Source: Lachnospiraceae oral taxon 107 str. F0167 (lineage in GTDB: Bacteria > Bacillota > Clostridia > Lachnospirales > Lachnospiraceae). Taken from it: 64,000 bases of DNA. The notes beneath the pieces are model-generated. The model was not told where the DNA came from. It worked only from the letters and a program-made list of their open reading frames with translations, and ran no database searches. The stretch is from NCBI GenBank assembly GCA_000209465.1, contig GL890585.1, positions 83,143 through 147,142 on the forward strand, in the 5' to 3' direction. Shown here in pieces: positions 1 through 10,770 of the stretch. Within the stretch, counting starts at the first letter, position 1, and the number at the start of each line of letters is the position of its first letter. Position numbers and translations under genes: made by a program.

Positions 1-463
1 TAGACAAATTAGCATTATTATTAGAAAAAGAAGAAAATAATACAGAAACTTATTTTAATCCTTTGAGATACAAAAGTAAGTTTTCATGGTTCAATATTCT
101 ATATATTATAGAAAGGATGAGTTACACTAGAAAATTAGAGTATATACCATTTTTTAATAGAACTATTACAAGATGCAAATTGGCCTACATTTGAGTATAC
201 TGTTTCATTATTGGTGTCTTACAATAAAAATGATTTGTTGCCCTATGTAGAAAGACTACTGTGGAAAGCATATGAAGATGATGATGAAATGTGGATATCT
301 GGAATAGCTATACTTATTGAGGATAAGAATATTAAAAAAAGCGATTTTGAAAATCCAAAAACTTATGATTTGTTAAAGTATAGAGATTTTTATAGAACTT
401 AATAAAATAAAAGTTGAAAATAAGGATAAAATAGATAGTGCTCTTAAGGAAAGAGGACTCTAA
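1..463 (+). pseudogene. DUF5071-like protein, partial, two frameshifts
   Basis: Read in three pieces, this stretch gives one continuous protein of about 150 residues. Frame 3 runs from base 3 to a run of six Ts at 150-155, frame 1 from there to the T run at 387-391, and frame 2 to a stop at 461-463. Removing one T from each run restores a single reading frame. The restored middle part, LLQDANWPTFEYTV followed by DDDEMW, resembles the DUF5071 family pattern (LLQDxNWP, then DDxxW). The 5' end lies outside the window. The family is uncharacterised and I infer no function. Both shifts are in T homopolymers, so sequencing error is as possible as true decay. The family call is from memory. Confidence 0.55.
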
Positions 464-913
464 ATGTTTAGTATGGATTCTTTTATAAAGCTGTTGCCTA
501 AAGTAAAAAAGAATATTTATATACCATCAATTATAATTCAACTGACAGAACTATTTGATAATTTGAATGAGATATTGGATAAACTGGGGAATATTATAAA
601 TGAGCTTAAAAACAAGGATTATATAGATATTACGAGTGAGGCAAGACGTATTGAGAGGAGTAGAAAGAAAAAGATTATGGGCGGAGTAGCTGCATTAGTT
701 ATCATAGCTTTAATAGTTGGTGCTGTTGCAATATATATGTTCTATATTAAAGGTAGTAGTAATGGAGAATACATTCCTGCAAATGCCGGCAAAGCTGATG
801 AAAGGAACAGAAGATATATGGATAATAAGCCGACATTTACAGCAAATGATAGAGCTGTTTTGGATCTTATCATCGATTTAGATCAGGTATCAAAGGAAGT
901 TAATCAAAAATAG
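464..913 (+). CDS. Hypothetical single-pass membrane protein
   Basis: A 149-residue protein that I do not recognise. Residues about 1-65 are helical and charged and end in a basic stretch (RRIERSRKKK). A hydrophobic segment follows at about residues 72-94 (GGVAALVIIALIVGAVAIYM). The remaining ~55 residues are polar. The basic residues before the helix suggest a cytoplasmic N-terminus and an external C-terminus. The start ATG directly follows the stop of the broken upstream gene, with a purine-rich site (GGAAAGAGGA) just before it, so the two were probably co-transcribed. An inverted repeat follows the stop. No catalytic motif is visible. Confidence 0.6.
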   Translation: MFSMDSFIKLLPKVKKNIYIPSIIIQLTELFDNLNEILDKLGNIINELKNKDYIDITSEARRIERSRKKKIMGGVAALVIIALIVGAVAIYMFYIKGSSNGEYIPANAGKADERNRRYMDNKPTFTANDRAVLDLIIDLDQVSKEVNQK

Positions 914-927
914 AATATGAGTATATA

Positions 928-960
928 ACAGGTGGAGCTACAATATCGTGACTCCACCTA
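928..960. terminator. Possible bidirectional terminator
   Basis: AGGTGGAG and CTCCACCT form an 8-bp inverted repeat with a loop of about 13 bases. It lies between the convergent ends of the membrane-protein gene and the XRE gene. There is no good T run on either side, so the call rests on position and the hairpin. Confidence 0.4.
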
Positions 961-965
961 TTATA

Positions 966-1226
966 TTAGCTAATACTGATTGTAAGCTTTTTGCCAAGTG
1001 CCATTGCAAGTTTGTTTATGGTTTCTATACTTGTATTATAGCCACATTCAATTCTTGCAATTGTAGACTGCGGAACATGAGATATCTTAGCAAGTTGCCT
1101 TTGAGATAACCTGGCACTTTGCCTTGCACTTGCAATAACGAGAGCACTTTCTAAAATGGCTTTTTCAGTCAAGTATCCGTTTTTAAATTCATTGTTTAAA
1201 TAATCATCGAATTTAATATTAGCCAT
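966..1226 (-). CDS. XRE-family helix-turn-helix regulator
   Basis: An 86-residue protein. An HTH_3-type DNA-binding domain covers about residues 30-82, with the recognition-helix pattern LSQRQLAKISHVPQSTIARIE. The size and the conserved N-terminal region resemble HigA-type antitoxins. The ATG at 1226 is chosen because GAGGAG lies seven bases upstream; an in-frame TTG five codons earlier overlaps that site and is unlikely to be used. The gene is transcribed divergently from the AbiEi/AbiEii pair, with starts 72 bases apart, so it could control both directions. No HigB-like toxin is next to it. DNA binding is well supported; the target is inferred. Confidence 0.75.
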   Translation of the reverse strand: MANIKFDDYLNNEFKNGYLTEKAILESALVIASARQSARLSQRQLAKISHVPQSTIARIECGYNTSIETINKLAMALGKKLTISIS

Positions 1227-1297
1227 TATTATTCTCCTCAAATATATTGACTTTTTCGCTACATAAATTTAAAATTATAGCGAAAGGGGTTGAGAAT

Positions 1298-1891
1298 ATG
1301 GACGAAAGAAATATCCTTGATAAGTTACTTGAAGAACAAAATGGATATATTCGATTAATTGATGCTCAAAATGAGGGAGTATCAAAGTATTCTGTTCTGG
1401 ATTATATCCGTAAAAATGAAATGGAAAAGATTGCACCCGGAATATACATTTCGCCTGAGGCATTGGAAGACAGACTGTATTCGATTCAGCTTAGGAATAG
1501 AAAAATTGTTTTCTCCCATGAAACAGCTTTGTATATTCATAATCTTTCCGATAGAGAGCCTTTTTCACCGGTAATTACTGTTGTACGAGGGTATAATGCG
1601 AAACATCTAAAAGAAGATGGTGTTGTAGTACATACGGTAAGACAGGAATGGTTAGAGCTTGGCTTGACAAAGGAGCAGACTTTTATCGGTAATACGGTAA
1701 GAATCTACGACAAAGAACGTTGTATATGCGATATTATCAAGAATAAAAAAAGAATGGATATTCAAGTATTTCAAATGGCTTTGACATCTTATTTTTCAGA
1801 TAATGAAAAAAATATTCATATCCTCATGAAGTATGCCGGTATTATGGGAGTTTCAGATAAGGTGAGACAATATACAGAGGTGTTATTATGA
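1298..1891 (+). CDS. abiEi: AbiEi-type antitoxin of a type IV toxin-antitoxin system
   Basis: A 197-residue protein with an N-terminal winged-helix region (about residues 1-50, GYIRLIDAQNEGVSKYSVLDYI) and the AbiEi core that follows (GIYISPEAL, FSHETALYIHNLSDREP). AbiEi antitoxins repress their own promoter and counteract the AbiEii toxin without binding it. ATG 1298 is preferred over the earlier ATG at 1247 because AAAGGGG lies upstream and the first 17 codons of the longer form do not match the family. The last four bases overlap the toxin start (ATGA), indicating translational coupling. The AbiE family is known for phage abortive infection and plasmid-type stabilisation. Confidence 0.88.
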   Translation: MDERNILDKLLEEQNGYIRLIDAQNEGVSKYSVLDYIRKNEMEKIAPGIYISPEALEDRLYSIQLRNRKIVFSHETALYIHNLSDREPFSPVITVVRGYNAKHLKEDGVVVHTVRQEWLELGLTKEQTFIGNTVRIYDKERCICDIIKNKKRMDIQVFQMALTSYFSDNEKNIHILMKYAGIMGVSDKVRQYTEVLL

Positions 1892-2727
1892 TTAAAGGTG
1901 CTACAGCTGTAAAGGCAAAGATAAAAAATAAAGCAGGCGGTGACAGTGACAAATCGCAGATAATACTGAGAATATATCTTATGGAACGGCTTCTGGAGAG
2001 GGTTTCTTTATCACAATATAGAGATAATTTTGTGTTAAAGGGTGGACTTTTAGTATCTTCTTTGGTAGGTGTGGATATGCGTTCAACTATGGATGTGGAT
2101 ACTACAGTAAAATCACTTATTATAAATAAGGTGTCAGCTCAAAAGATTTTGGAAGAGATAATAGCTATTGACCTGGAGGACGGAGTTGTTTTTCGTATAA
2201 CTAAGGTGCAGGATATTATGGAAGGTCACGAGTATGAAGGTATTCGTTTTATGATAGAATGTACGATAGATAAGTTAAAACAGACTATTAAGATTGATAT
2301 CTCAACAGGTGATGAGATTACGCCGAGAGCGATAGCATATAAGTTGCCACTTATTATTGAGGACAGATCAATAAATATTTGGGCTTATAATTTGGAAACG
2401 CTTCTTGCGGAAAAACTTGAAACTGTCATGGTAAGAGCAGAGGTTAATACAAGAATGAGAGATTTCTATGATATACATGTGCTACTTAATCAAGATGCAG
2501 TGACTATTGATAGATATACAATGAAATCTGCATTTTATGCTACATGTAAGAGAAGAGAGTCTACGGAGCAGATTATGATGATAGACGATGTTATCAACAA
2601 GATTGCTGATGACAAAGTGATGAAACAGCAATGGGATAACTACCGAAAAACTAACTATTACGTAGGTGCATTAGAATGGGATGATGTGATAGGAAGTGTA
2701 AGAATATTAAGAAAAATGGTTGAGTAA
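1888..2727 (+). CDS. abiEii: AbiEii-family nucleotidyltransferase toxin
   Basis: A 279-residue protein with the AbiEii/AbiGii nucleotidyltransferase core. The motif I region is FVLKGGLLVSSLVG (about residues 48-61), followed by RSTMDVDTTV, which carries the metal-binding Asp-x-Asp. KIDISTGDEITP and the motif AEKLETVMVR with RMRDFYDIHVLL complete the family pattern. Family members are GTP-binding nucleotidyltransferases that stop growth when not countered by AbiEi. The start overlaps the abiEi stop by four bases. A hairpin terminator follows at 2748. The length and motifs look intact, so the module is probably functional. Confidence 0.88.
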   Translation: MIKGATAVKAKIKNKAGGDSDKSQIILRIYLMERLLERVSLSQYRDNFVLKGGLLVSSLVGVDMRSTMDVDTTVKSLIINKVSAQKILEEIIAIDLEDGVVFRITKVQDIMEGHEYEGIRFMIECTIDKLKQTIKIDISTGDEITPRAIAYKLPLIIEDRSINIWAYNLETLLAEKLETVMVRAEVNTRMRDFYDIHVLLNQDAVTIDRYTMKSAFYATCKRRESTEQIMMIDDVINKIADDKVMKQQWDNYRKTNYYVGALEWDDVIGSVRILRKMVE

Positions 2728-2747
2728 AAATGCCTGCATTGTAGATT

Positions 2748-2770
2748 ACGCCTGCTTTGCGGGTGTTTTT
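2748..2770 (+). terminator. Rho-independent terminator after abiEii
   Basis: ACGCCTGC and GCGGGTGT pair (with G-U pairs) around a TTT loop and are followed by a short T run. The hairpin lies 21 bases after the abiEii stop. Confidence 0.65.
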
Positions 2771-2878
2771 GCGTTGAGATATATTGTTATTTCAAATGTG
2801 GTTTATAAAAAGTGAGCAAATCAAAAATGTTGAGACCGCTAAATGTCGATCTCAACATTAATTATAGAATTTATTATA

Positions 2879-5800
2879 TTATGATATAACCTTCTTACTC
2901 TGTTCTTTCAGATTTTTCTGTGCTGTAGAGAGCATCAGCTTGATTCTGTTTAGCTGGTTTACTTCTGACGCACCGGGATCATAGTCTACCGCTATGATAT
3001 TTGCCTCGGGATGGGAGCGGCGAAGCTCCTTTATAACACCCTTACCCACAACATGGTTTGGTAGGCAGCCAAAAGGCTGTGTACAAACAATATTGGGAGT
3101 ACCGGTCTCTATAAGCTCGAGCATTTCGCCTGTCAAGAACCAACCCTCACCTGTCTGATTTCCTACAGATACATAGTCCTTAGCCATATTTGCAAGATGA
3201 TCTATTCTTGAAGGAGCGATAAAATGCTTGCTCTTTTCAAGTGCTTTCCTTGCATCGCCTCTAAGTGCCTCAAGTACCTTGATACCGACATTTGACATAA
3301 AGGCGGTCTTTTTTGACATACCAAGATGCTCTGCCTTAAAGTTACTGTTATAGAAACTGTAAAGAAGGAAGTCTAAAAGATCCGGCATTACAGCCTCCGC
3401 ACCCTCTTTTTCAAGCAGTTCAACTATATGATTATTGGCAAGAGGAGAGAATTTTACAAGGATTTCTCCTACAACACCTACTCTTGGCTTCTTTATATTA
3501 AGCCTTGGAAGATTGTCAAAATCTTTTACAATGCCTCTGATATTTTTCTTAAACTCTCCGAAGTTCAGTTTTCTTACAGAAAGGGAATCTATTACACGAT
3601 TTCTCCACTTTCTATGAAGTCTGTTGGCAGCACCCTTTTCCTTTTCATAAGGTCTTGTAGCATATAAAACTCTCATAAACAAATCGCCATATACTACAGC
3701 CTGCATTGCCTTTATAATCATAGGAGGAGTCATCTTAAAGCCCTCATTGGTCTCCATACCGTTGGCATTGACTGAGATTACAGGAATCTGTGCCATATCC
3801 ACTTTTTCAAGTGCTCTTCTGATAAAGCCTATATAATTGCTGGCTCTGCATCCTCCACCGGTCTGACTCATAAATATTGCAGTCTTATCGGGATCGTATT
3901 TTCCTGAAAGCAATGCTTCCATTATCTGTCCGACTACTATCAAAGATGGATAGCAGGCATCATTATTTACATATTTTAATCCACAGTCTATAGCGGAGCG
4001 GGAATCATTTTGGAGTACTTCCACATGGTATCCGAAAGCATTGAGTGCCGGCTCTAAAAGGTCAAAATGTATAGGAGACATCTGTGGACAAAGAATGGTA
4101 TATTCATCCTTCATCTCCTTTGTGAATACCTTTCTGTGATAAGCTGAGGACTGTACTTTTCTTTCAAAGTTCTTCTTATCTCTTACACGGAGTGCCGCGA
4201 TAAGTGAACGGATACGGATTCTTGCGGCACCGAGATTGTTTACCTCATCAATCTTAAGCACGGTATAGATTTTTCCTGAACCTGTAAGTATATCACTTAC
4301 CTGATCCGTAGTTACCGCATCCAGTCCGCAACCGAATGAGTTAAGCTGTACAAGGTCAAGGCAATCATCCTGCTTTACAAGGCTTGCGGCAGCATATAAT
4401 CTGGAATGATACATCCACTGATCGCTTACAATAACCGGTCTTTCTATCTTCGCAAGATGAGAAACCGCATCCTCTGTAAGTACTGCGATACCGAATGAAG
4501 TAATCATATCCGGAATACCGTGGTGGATTTCAGGATCCACATGATATGGTCTTCCTGCAAGAACTATACCGTGGCGATTGTTCTTATGCAGCCACTCAAT
4601 AGTTTTTTCACCCTCTCTTTCAATATCCTTCTTTGATTGGATAAGTTCCGTCCATGCAGCATGTGCAGCGAATTTTACTTCTCTTTCGTTTATATCAAAT
4701 TCCTGCTTCATTACCTTGATAAGCTGATTTGTAAGCACCTCTTCGTTTGTAAATGCCATAAAAGGATTTAAAAATCTGGTATTTGTTTCTCTGATTTCTT
4801 CCACATTATTCTTTATATTCTCAGCATACGAGGTAACGATAGGGCAGTTAAAATGATTGCCAGCATCAGGCTGTTCATTTCTCTCATATGGTATACATGG
4901 ATACCATATAGTGCGAACACCGTTCTTTATAAGCCATGAAATATGTCCATGTGTAATCTTTGCAGGATAACATTCGGACTCACTTGGAATGGATTCGATA
5001 CCAAGCTCATATATTTTTTTGGTGGACATAGGAGAGAGCACAGTTCTAAAGCCGAGGTTTCTAAAGAATACAGCCCAGAACGGGAAGTTCTCATACATAT
5101 TTAAAACTCTCGGTATTCCAACAGTACCTCTAAATGCCTTGTCAGCTGTAAGAGGCTCGTAGTTAAACATACGATTATACTTATATTCATAGAGATTGGG
5201 CACATCCTTTTTAACTCTGTCCTTGCCAAGACCTCTCTCACATCTGTTTCCCGATATGAAGTTTCTTCCACCCTCAAACTTATTTACGGTCATAACACAA
5301 TTGTTGTTGCAGCCACGACATCTGGTCATAGAGGTGTCATACTGAAGTGATATTATATTATCAAGAGGCAGCATGGTGGTCTTTTTACCCTCATATCGTT
5401 CCCTTGCGATAAGAGCGGCACCGAAAGCGCCCATAATACCTGCGATATCAGGTCTTGTAACAAAGCCGCCTGAAATCTTTTCAAGGGCACGAAGCACGGC
5501 ATCATTATAGAACGTACCACCCTGTACCACTATATGTTTTCCGAGGTCGGCAGCATTGGAAATCTTTATAACCTTAAACAAGGCGTTTTTAATAACCGAA
5601 TATGCAAGACCTGCTGAAATATCCGCTACGGTAGCACCTTCCTTTTGTGCCTGTTTTACATTTGAGTTCATGAAAACGGTACATCTGGTACCAAGGTCTA
5701 CCGGATTTTTTGCAAATAATGCTTCCTTTGCAAAGTTTTGTACGGAGAAGTTTAGTGAACCGGCAAAAGTTTCTATAAAGGAGCCGCATCCGGCGGAACA

Positions 5801-7141
5801 TGCCTCATTTAACTGCACGGAGTCTACAGTGCCGTCCTTGATACGGATGCATTTCATATCTTGACCTCCGATATCAAGTATACAGTCGACCTCAGGCTCA
5901 AAAAATGCAGCGGCATAGTAATGTGCAATCGTCTCTACCTCACCCTCATCCAGCATAAATGCAGCCTTTAAAAGTGCCTCACCATATCCTGTAGAGCATG
6001 AATATACTATTTTTGCATCGGGACGAATCTTTTCCTTTACAGACTTGATGGCTGAAATAGCGGTAGCCAAAGGAGAACCGTTATTGTTGGAATAAAAATT
6101 CCAAAGCAGGCTTCCGTCCTCACCTACCAAAGCTATCTTTGTAGTGGTTGAACCGGCATCTATTCCAAGGAAGATATTTCCGCTGTATTCTTCAAGCTTT
6201 CCTGTTTTTACACTGTGACCGAAATGTCTGTTGCTGAATTCCTCATAGTCAGCCTCATTATCAAAGAGTGAATCAAGTCTGGCAATCTCATGCGCCATCT
6301 CGATACCTTCCTTAAGTTTTGCAATAAGATCTGAAATACCTATCATTGCCTCGGTACTTTCACAGTTTAGTGCTGCACCGATGGCGGCAAAAAGATGTGA
6401 ATTGTCAGGATCGACAATATACTCATCTGTGAGATTTAAAGTTCTTATAAATGCCTGCTTTAATTCCGAAAGGAAATGAAGCGGACCGCCAAGGAATGCC
6501 ACATGACCTCTGATAGGCTTGCCGCAGGCAAGACCTGAAATAGTCTGATTTACCACCGCCTGGAATATTGAGGCGGAGAGATCCTCTCTGGTAGCACCCT
6601 CATTGATAAGTGGCTGTACATCCGTTTTTGCAAAAACTCCGCATCTTGCAGCTATTGGATAAATGGATTTATAGCTTTTTGCATATTCATTTAATCCGAT
6701 AGCATCTGTTTGCAGCAGGGAAGCCATCTGGTCTATAAAACTTCCTGTACCTCCGGCGCATATACCGTTCATTCTCTGGTCTATACCGCCTGTAAAGTAA
6801 ATGATCTTTGCATCCTCTCCACCAAGCTCTATTGCCACATCTGTTTGAGGGGTACTAGCCTTAAGTGAAGTTGCAACCGCAACCACTTCCTGCACAAAGG
6901 TGGACTTTAGATGTTTTGAAAGGGTAAGACCGCCTGAGCCGGTGATCATAGGGATTATATTTACTTCCCCGATTTTTTCAAAGGCATCCGATAGCTGTGC
7001 CGCCAAAGTTCCCTGTATATTTGCATAATGTCTGCGATAATCTGAGAATACTACTTCATGCTTGCTATCAAGTATAGCGATTTTGACAGTAGTCGAACCT
7101 ATGTCTATACCAAGCACATAGATCTTTTCTGTGTTTTGCAT
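2879..7141 (-). CDS. Giant 2-hydroxyacyl-CoA dehydratase activase-like protein
   Basis: A 1420-residue protein with two tandem BadF/BadG-type ATPase domains and a DUF2229-type C-terminal region. The nucleotide-binding motifs are GIDIGSTT (about 11-18) and GIDAGSTT (about 325-332). The cluster-ligand segments CAGGTGSF (about 128) and CSAGCGSF (about 450) match the [4Fe-4S] bridging Cys of the HgdC activator. A Cys cluster CRGCNNNC (about 608) and further conserved Cys ([29 protein letters not shown]) lie in the C-terminal half. Known activators pass electrons to a dehydratase with ATP hydrolysis, but the substrate of this giant class is not established. No dehydratase gene is nearby. The length is usual for the class. 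It is probably monocistronic. Confidence 0.85.
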   Translation of the reverse strand: MQNTEKIYVLGIDIGSTTVKIAILDSKHEVVFSDYRRHYANIQGTLAAQLSDAFEKIGEVNIIPMITGSGGLTLSKHLKSTFVQEVVAVATSLKASTPQTDVAIELGGEDAKIIYFTGGIDQRMNGICAGGTGSFIDQMASLLQTDAIGLNEYAKSYKSIYPIAARCGVFAKTDVQPLINEGATREDLSASIFQAVVNQTISGLACGKPIRGHVAFLGGPLHFLSELKQAFIRTLNLTDEYIVDPDNSHLFAAIGAALNCESTEAMIGISDLIAKLKEGIEMAHEIARLDSLFDNEADYEEFSNRHFGHSVKTGKLEEYSGNIFLGIDAGSTTTKIALVGEDGSLLWNFYSNNNGSPLATAISAIKSVKEKIRPDAKIVYSCSTGYGEALLKAAFMLDEGEVETIAHYYAAAFFEPEVDCILDIGGQDMKCIRIKDGTVDSVQLNEACSAGCGSFIETFAGSLNFSVQNFAKEALFAKNPVDLGTRCTVFMNSNVKQAQKEGATVADISAGLAYSVIKNALFKVIKISNAADLGKHIVVQGGTFYNDAVLRALEKISGGFVTRPDIAGIMGAFGAALIARERYEGKKTTMLPLDNIISLQYDTSMTRCRGCNNNCVMTVNKFEGGRNFISGNRCERGLGKDRVKKDVPNLYEYKYNRMFNYEPLTADKAFRGTVGIPRVLNMYENFPFWAVFFRNLGFRTVLSPMSTKKIYELGIESIPSESECYPAKITHGHISWLIKNGVRTIWYPCIPYERNEQPDAGNHFNCPIVTSYAENIKNNVEEIRETNTRFLNPFMAFTNEEVLTNQLIKVMKQEFDINEREVKFAAHAAWTELIQSKKDIEREGEKTIEWLHKNNRHGIVLAGRPYHVDPEIHHGIPDMITSFGIAVLTEDAVSHLAKIERPVIVSDQWMYHSRLYAAASLVKQDDCLDLVQLNSFGCGLDAVTTDQVSDILTGSGKIYTVLKIDEVNNLGAARIRIRSLIAALRVRDKKNFERKVQSSAYHRKVFTKEMKDEYTILCPQMSPIHFDLLEPALNAFGYHVEVLQNDSRSAIDCGLKYVNNDACYPSLIVVGQIMEALLSGKYDPDKTAIFMSQTGGGCRASNYIGFIRRALEKVDMAQIPVISVNANGMETNEGFKMTPPMIIKAMQAVVYGDLFMRVLYATRPYEKEKGAANRLHRKWRNRVIDSLSVRKLNFGEFKKNIRGIVKDFDNLPRLNIKKPRVGVVGEILVKFSPLANNHIVELLEKEGAEAVMPDLLDFLLYSFYNSNFKAEHLGMSKKTAFMSNVGIKVLEALRGDARKALEKSKHFIAPSRIDHLANMAKDYVSVGNQTGEGWFLTGEMLELIETGTPNIVCTQPFGCLPNHVVGKGVIKELRRSHPEANIIAVDYDPGASEVNQLNRIKLMLSTAQKNLKEQSKKVIS

Positions 7142-7379
7142 ATTATAACCTCTTTTATAAGCTTATGATTATATGATATCCCGGGCAAAATGCCCACTTT
7201 AAAACGGGACCGCAAAAATGCAATCCTTAAAATCAACGATTTAGTCTGTATTTTATTTTGGGAAATAAAATTGCACACAAAACCCACATGTGAAAACATG
7301 ATTTCATATCATAGCACATTAGTAGGAATAAGGCAATGTAGAAGAGATTAAAAGTGTATTAAATACTGTAGTTTATATT
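7142..7379. other. Intergenic stretch upstream of the activase gene
   Basis: About 240 bases that should hold the activase promoter (minus strand). I see no gene, no strong paired -35/-10 boxes and no riboswitch pattern. Two short self-complementary patches occur near 7180-7215 (CCCGGGCAAAATGCCC and the following CGGGACCG). Confidence 0.4.
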
Positions 7380-7416
7380 GCAGTTTGGACAGCTTTAAAG
7401 ACGAGGTCCAAACTGC
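7380..7416 (-). terminator. Inverted repeat at the end of the trp operon
   Basis: GCAGTTTGGAC (7380-7390) and GTCCAAACTGC (7406-7416) form a perfect 11-bp inverted repeat with a 15-base loop, 13 bases beyond the trpA stop. There is no clear T run on the minus strand after it, so it may act as an mRNA 3'-end stabiliser as much as a terminator. Confidence 0.6.
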
Positions 7417-7428
7417 ATTTCTGTATCT

Positions 7429-8199
7429 TTAATTCATGGCGGATTTCATTTCTTTTACATAAGCTCCTATATGTTCAGGTGCTTTTGTTTTATACTGTTT
7501 TAAGAGTTTGATAATGGCTGAACCTACGATTACTCCGTCAGCTATCTTACTCATTTCATCCGCCTGCTTAGGAGTTGAGATACCAAAGCCTATAGCACAG
7601 GGTATATCTGTATTTTCCCTTACTATCTTTACTATGGAATTTAAATCTGTTGTGATTTCACTTCTGGTTCCTGTTACACCAAGACTTGATACAATGTATA
7701 AAAAGCCTTTAGCTTCCTTTGCAATCATTGCAATGCGGTCATCAGATGTAGGCGCAATAAGTGAGATGAGATCAATATTATATTTTTCTGATATATCAAG
7801 GAACTCATTTCTTTCTTCAAACGGAATATCGGGAAGTATAATGCCGTCAATACCGACCTCACTGCATTTTGCAAAGAATTTTTCCGTACCGTATGAGAAC
7901 ACAACATTTGCATAGGTCATAAATACAAGTGGGATACTTATTTCCTTTCTAAGCTCAACTACCATATCAAATACCTTATCAGTGGTAATGCCTCCTTCAA
8001 GTGCACGTGTATTTGCACCCTGTATCACCACGCCCTCAGCCGTAGGATCGGAGAAAGGTATACCTATTTCTATCAGGTCGGCGCCGTTTTTTACCATTTC
8101 AAGAATGGCTGCTTTGGTAGTAGTCACATCAGGATCACCGCAGGTAATAAAGGGGATAAATGCCTTTTTATTTTTTAATGCTTCGTATATTTTATTCAT
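7429..8199 (-). CDS. trpA: Tryptophan synthase alpha chain
   Basis: A 256-residue TIM-barrel enzyme that cleaves indole-3-glycerol phosphate to indole and glyceraldehyde 3-phosphate; the indole is channelled to TrpB. The catalytic Glu is in [12 protein letters not shown] (about residues 46-57), and the catalytic Asp follows shortly after as DP in PFSDPTAEG. The phosphate-binding region GFGIS and GSAI are present. ATG 8199 is chosen because AAGGAGAAG precedes it; a longer in-frame start at 8247 lies within trpB and lacks a site. The start overlaps the trpB stop by eight bases, consistent with tight coupling. Last gene of the operon. Confidence 0.95.
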   Translation of the reverse strand: MNKIYEALKNKKAFIPFITCGDPDVTTTKAAILEMVKNGADLIEIGIPFSDPTAEGVVIQGANTRALEGGITTDKVFDMVVELRKEISIPLVFMTYANVVFSYGTEKFFAKCSEVGIDGIILPDIPFEERNEFLDISEKYNIDLISLIAPTSDDRIAMIAKEAKGFLYIVSSLGVTGTRSEITTDLNSIVKIVRENTDIPCAIGFGISTPKQADEMSKIADGVIVGSAIIKLLKQYKTKAPEHIGAYVKEMKSAMN

Positions 8200-9382
8200 G
8201 TAAATCTTCTCCTTTGTATCTTGCAATAGCCGCACAATCCTTATCACCTCTGCCGGAGATGGTGATTATAATTATCTGATCCTTACTCATAGCAGGTGCT
8301 ATTTTCATCGCATGGGCAACAGCATGTGCAGATTCTATAGCAGGTATAATACCCTCCATTCGAGAGAGATATTCAAATGCTTCCACAGATTCATCATCTG
8401 TTACGGGTACATAGCTTGCCCTTTTTATATCATGAAGATATGAATGTTCAGGTCCGACACCCGGATAGTCAAGTCCGGCGGAGATGGAATATACAGGTGC
8501 TATCTGACCGTATTCATCCTGACAGAAGTAGGATTTCATACCATGGAAAATACCAAGCTTTCCGGTATTTATGGTAGCTGCGGTTTCAAATGTATGGATT
8601 CCTTTGCCGGCAGCTTCACAACCTATAAGTGCAACCTCCTTGTCGTTTATAAAATTATAAAAACTTCCTATGGCATTTGAGCCTCCTCCAACACAGGCAA
8701 GTACGGCATCAGGTAATTTGCCTTCTTTTTTTAGTATCTGCTCTTTGATTTCCTTTGAAATCACCGCCTGAAAATCCCTGACAATAGTGGGAAAGGGATG
8801 AGGTCCCATTACAGAGCCGAGGCAGTAATGAGTATCATCTATTCTGCTTGTCCACTCTCTCATAGCTTCGGAAACCGCATCTTTTAGAGTTTTTGTTCCG
8901 CTTGTTACAGGAATAACCGTAGCACCAAGCAGCCTCATCTTATATACATTCAGTGCCTGACGAATGGTGTCTTCTTCACCCATAAATACCACACATTCCA
9001 TGCCCATCAATGCGGCTGCTGTTGCAGTTGCAACACCATGCTGTCCTGCGCCGGTTTCTGCAATAAGTCTCTTCTTACCCATCTTTTTGGCAAGGAGCGC
9101 CTGCCCTAAAACATTATTTATCTTATGTGCACCTGTATGTGTAAGGTCCTCACGTTTTAAATAAATCTTTGCACCGCCAAGATCCTCCGTCATTTTCTTT
9201 GCAAAATAAAGCTTTGAAGGTCTGCCGGCATAATCATTCAAGAGATAATTGAGTTCTTTGTTAAACTCGGGATCATCTTTGTAATGATTATAGGCTTTTT
9301 CCAATTCCAATACTGCATTCATAAGGGTTTCAGGTATATACTGTCCTCCATGAATTCCAAATCTTCCTTTAATAGCTGTCAT
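8192..9382 (-). CDS. trpB: Tryptophan synthase beta chain
   Basis: A 396-residue PLP enzyme that condenses indole with serine to give tryptophan. The PLP lysine is in [14 protein letters not shown] (about residues 82-95), the phosphate-binding loop is [10 protein letters not shown], and the N-terminal [15 protein letters not shown] is diagnostic of TrpB1. The length is standard. GAGAGGTGA precedes the start, which overlaps the end of trpF by 14 bases. It forms the alpha2-beta2 complex with TrpA encoded just downstream. Confidence 0.96.
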   Translation of the reverse strand: MTAIKGRFGIHGGQYIPETLMNAVLELEKAYNHYKDDPEFNKELNYLLNDYAGRPSKLYFAKKMTEDLGGAKIYLKREDLTHTGAHKINNVLGQALLAKKMGKKRLIAETGAGQHGVATATAAALMGMECVVFMGEEDTIRQALNVYKMRLLGATVIPVTSGTKTLKDAVSEAMREWTSRIDDTHYCLGSVMGPHPFPTIVRDFQAVISKEIKEQILKKEGKLPDAVLACVGGGSNAIGSFYNFINDKEVALIGCEAAGKGIHTFETAATINTGKLGIFHGMKSYFCQDEYGQIAPVYSISAGLDYPGVGPEHSYLHDIKRASYVPVTDDESVEAFEYLSRMEGIIPAIESAHAVAHAMKIAPAMSKDQIIIITISGRGDKDCAAIARYKGEDLHE

Positions 9383-9980
9383 TTGTCACCTCTCTTACTA
9401 AATTTACAAATCTTCTCATCTTAGCGGCATCTTTTTTGCCTTCGGTTTCTATTCCCGAACTTACATCCACTGCAAAGGGATGCAGTTTTATTATTTTTTT
9501 CTGTATATTATCAGGGGAGAGTCCGCCCGCCAGAAAATATTCACCTTCAAAGCCTTCAAGCAAAGCTTCATCAAAGGTTTCACCGCAGCCGGCACCCGCA
9601 TCAAGCAGGATAAAATCAAAGTTTTTATCTATTTTTTCTATATCGGTTTTTGATTTTATCTGATAGGCATATATAATGGGAGCGTTTATCTTTTTCTTTA
9701 AAGCATCTATATATTTTGTATCTTCGTTCCCATGAAGCTGTACAATATCAATGGTTTTATTTTTAATAAGGTAAACGATATTTTCGATATCCTCATTTAC
9801 AAATACACCCACCGCCTTTACCCTGTTGTCAAGCTTTGCTTTCAGTTTTTTTGCCATATCAAAGGATATATACCTTCTGCTTTTACCTGCAAATACAAAG
9901 CCTATATAATCAGGTAATAATTCATTTATCACATGGATATCATCCTCTTTTGTTATGCCGCATAGCTTAATCTTTGTCAT
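9369..9980 (-). CDS. trpF: Phosphoribosylanthranilate isomerase
   Basis: A 203-residue TIM-barrel isomerase that converts phosphoribosylanthranilate to the carboxyphenylamino-deoxyribulose phosphate used by TrpC. The N-terminal KLCGIT carries the catalytic Cys, and [11 protein letters not shown] near residue 127 holds the catalytic Asp and part of the phosphate site. LAGGLSPDN and VDVSSGIET, near residues 151 and 171, are standard TrpF motifs. AAAGGGA lies before the ATG. It overlaps both neighbours slightly (trpC by 14 bases, trpB by 14 bases), so the genes are translated as a block. Confidence 0.94.
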   Translation of the reverse strand: MTKIKLCGITKEDDIHVINELLPDYIGFVFAGKSRRYISFDMAKKLKAKLDNRVKAVGVFVNEDIENIVYLIKNKTIDIVQLHGNEDTKYIDALKKKINAPIIYAYQIKSKTDIEKIDKNFDFILLDAGAGCGETFDEALLEGFEGEYFLAGGLSPDNIQKKIIKLHPFAVDVSSGIETEGKKDAAKMRRFVNLVREVTNDSY

Positions 9981-10770
9981 ATTTTCCCTTTAACCAATCC
10001 AAAGTGAATTTTTTACTCTCTGCCCGCATAAGCACCTCACCTATTAGGGCTGCATCAGCCCCCATATCAATAATGTTTTTTATATCTTCAGGGCTTTTTA
10101 CACCGCTCTCGGAAACAAATAAAATATCTTGAGGTACAAGACTTCTAAGCCTTTTACTGTTACCGGTATCCACGGAGAAGTCCTTTAGATTTCTGTTATT
10201 TACTCCAATCATACGGGCATTTATCTTTAACGCTTTTTCAATTTCAGCTTCATCATGACATTCCACAAGAGCGGAAAGTCCAAGGTCATCACTGATATCT
10301 TTGAAATACTGCATTTCTTCAACAGATAATATGGAGCAGATAAGGAGTATACATGATGCACCCATTGCCTTGGCTTCATATATCATATATTCATCAACAG
10401 TAAAATCCTTTCTAAGAAGCGGGAGATTAACTGTATTTGATATTTCTTTTAGATATTTATCGCTTCCAAGAAACCATCTTGGCTCTGTAAGTACCGAGAT
10501 ACAGTCCGCACCCGCAACTTCGTATTCCTTTGCAATCGAAAGATAGGGAAAATCTTTTGATATAATACCCTTAGACGGTGAAGCCTTTTTACATTCACAT
10601 ATAAAGGAGAGACCGGGTTTTTTTAAAGCATTTTCAAAACCAAACTTCACAGCCTCTATTTTTTCAGCTTCGGCTCTGACTACAGACAGAGGAATACTTT
10701 TTTTTTGCTCTTTGATTCTTTGCCCGGTATATGTGGCTATTGTATCTAAGACAGTTATTTCTTTACTCAT
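9967..10770 (-). CDS. trpC: Indole-3-glycerol phosphate synthase
   Basis: A 267-residue TIM-barrel enzyme for ring closure to indole-3-glycerol phosphate. Diagnostic motifs are [13 protein letters not shown] with the catalytic Lys (about residues 56-68), [31 protein letters not shown] and FVSESGV. The stand-alone form, with trpF as a separate gene, is usual in Firmicutes. The start overlaps the trpD stop by eight bases, and AAGGA lies upstream. Confidence 0.95.
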   Translation of the reverse strand: MSKEITVLDTIATYTGQRIKEQKKSIPLSVVRAEAEKIEAVKFGFENALKKPGLSFICECKKASPSKGIISKDFPYLSIAKEYEVAGADCISVLTEPRWFLGSDKYLKEISNTVNLPLLRKDFTVDEYMIYEAKAMGASCILLICSILSVEEMQYFKDISDDLGLSALVECHDEAEIEKALKINARMIGVNNRNLKDFSVDTGNSKRLRSLVPQDILFVSESGVKSPEDIKNIIDMGADAALIGEVLMRAESKKFTLDWLKGKYDKD

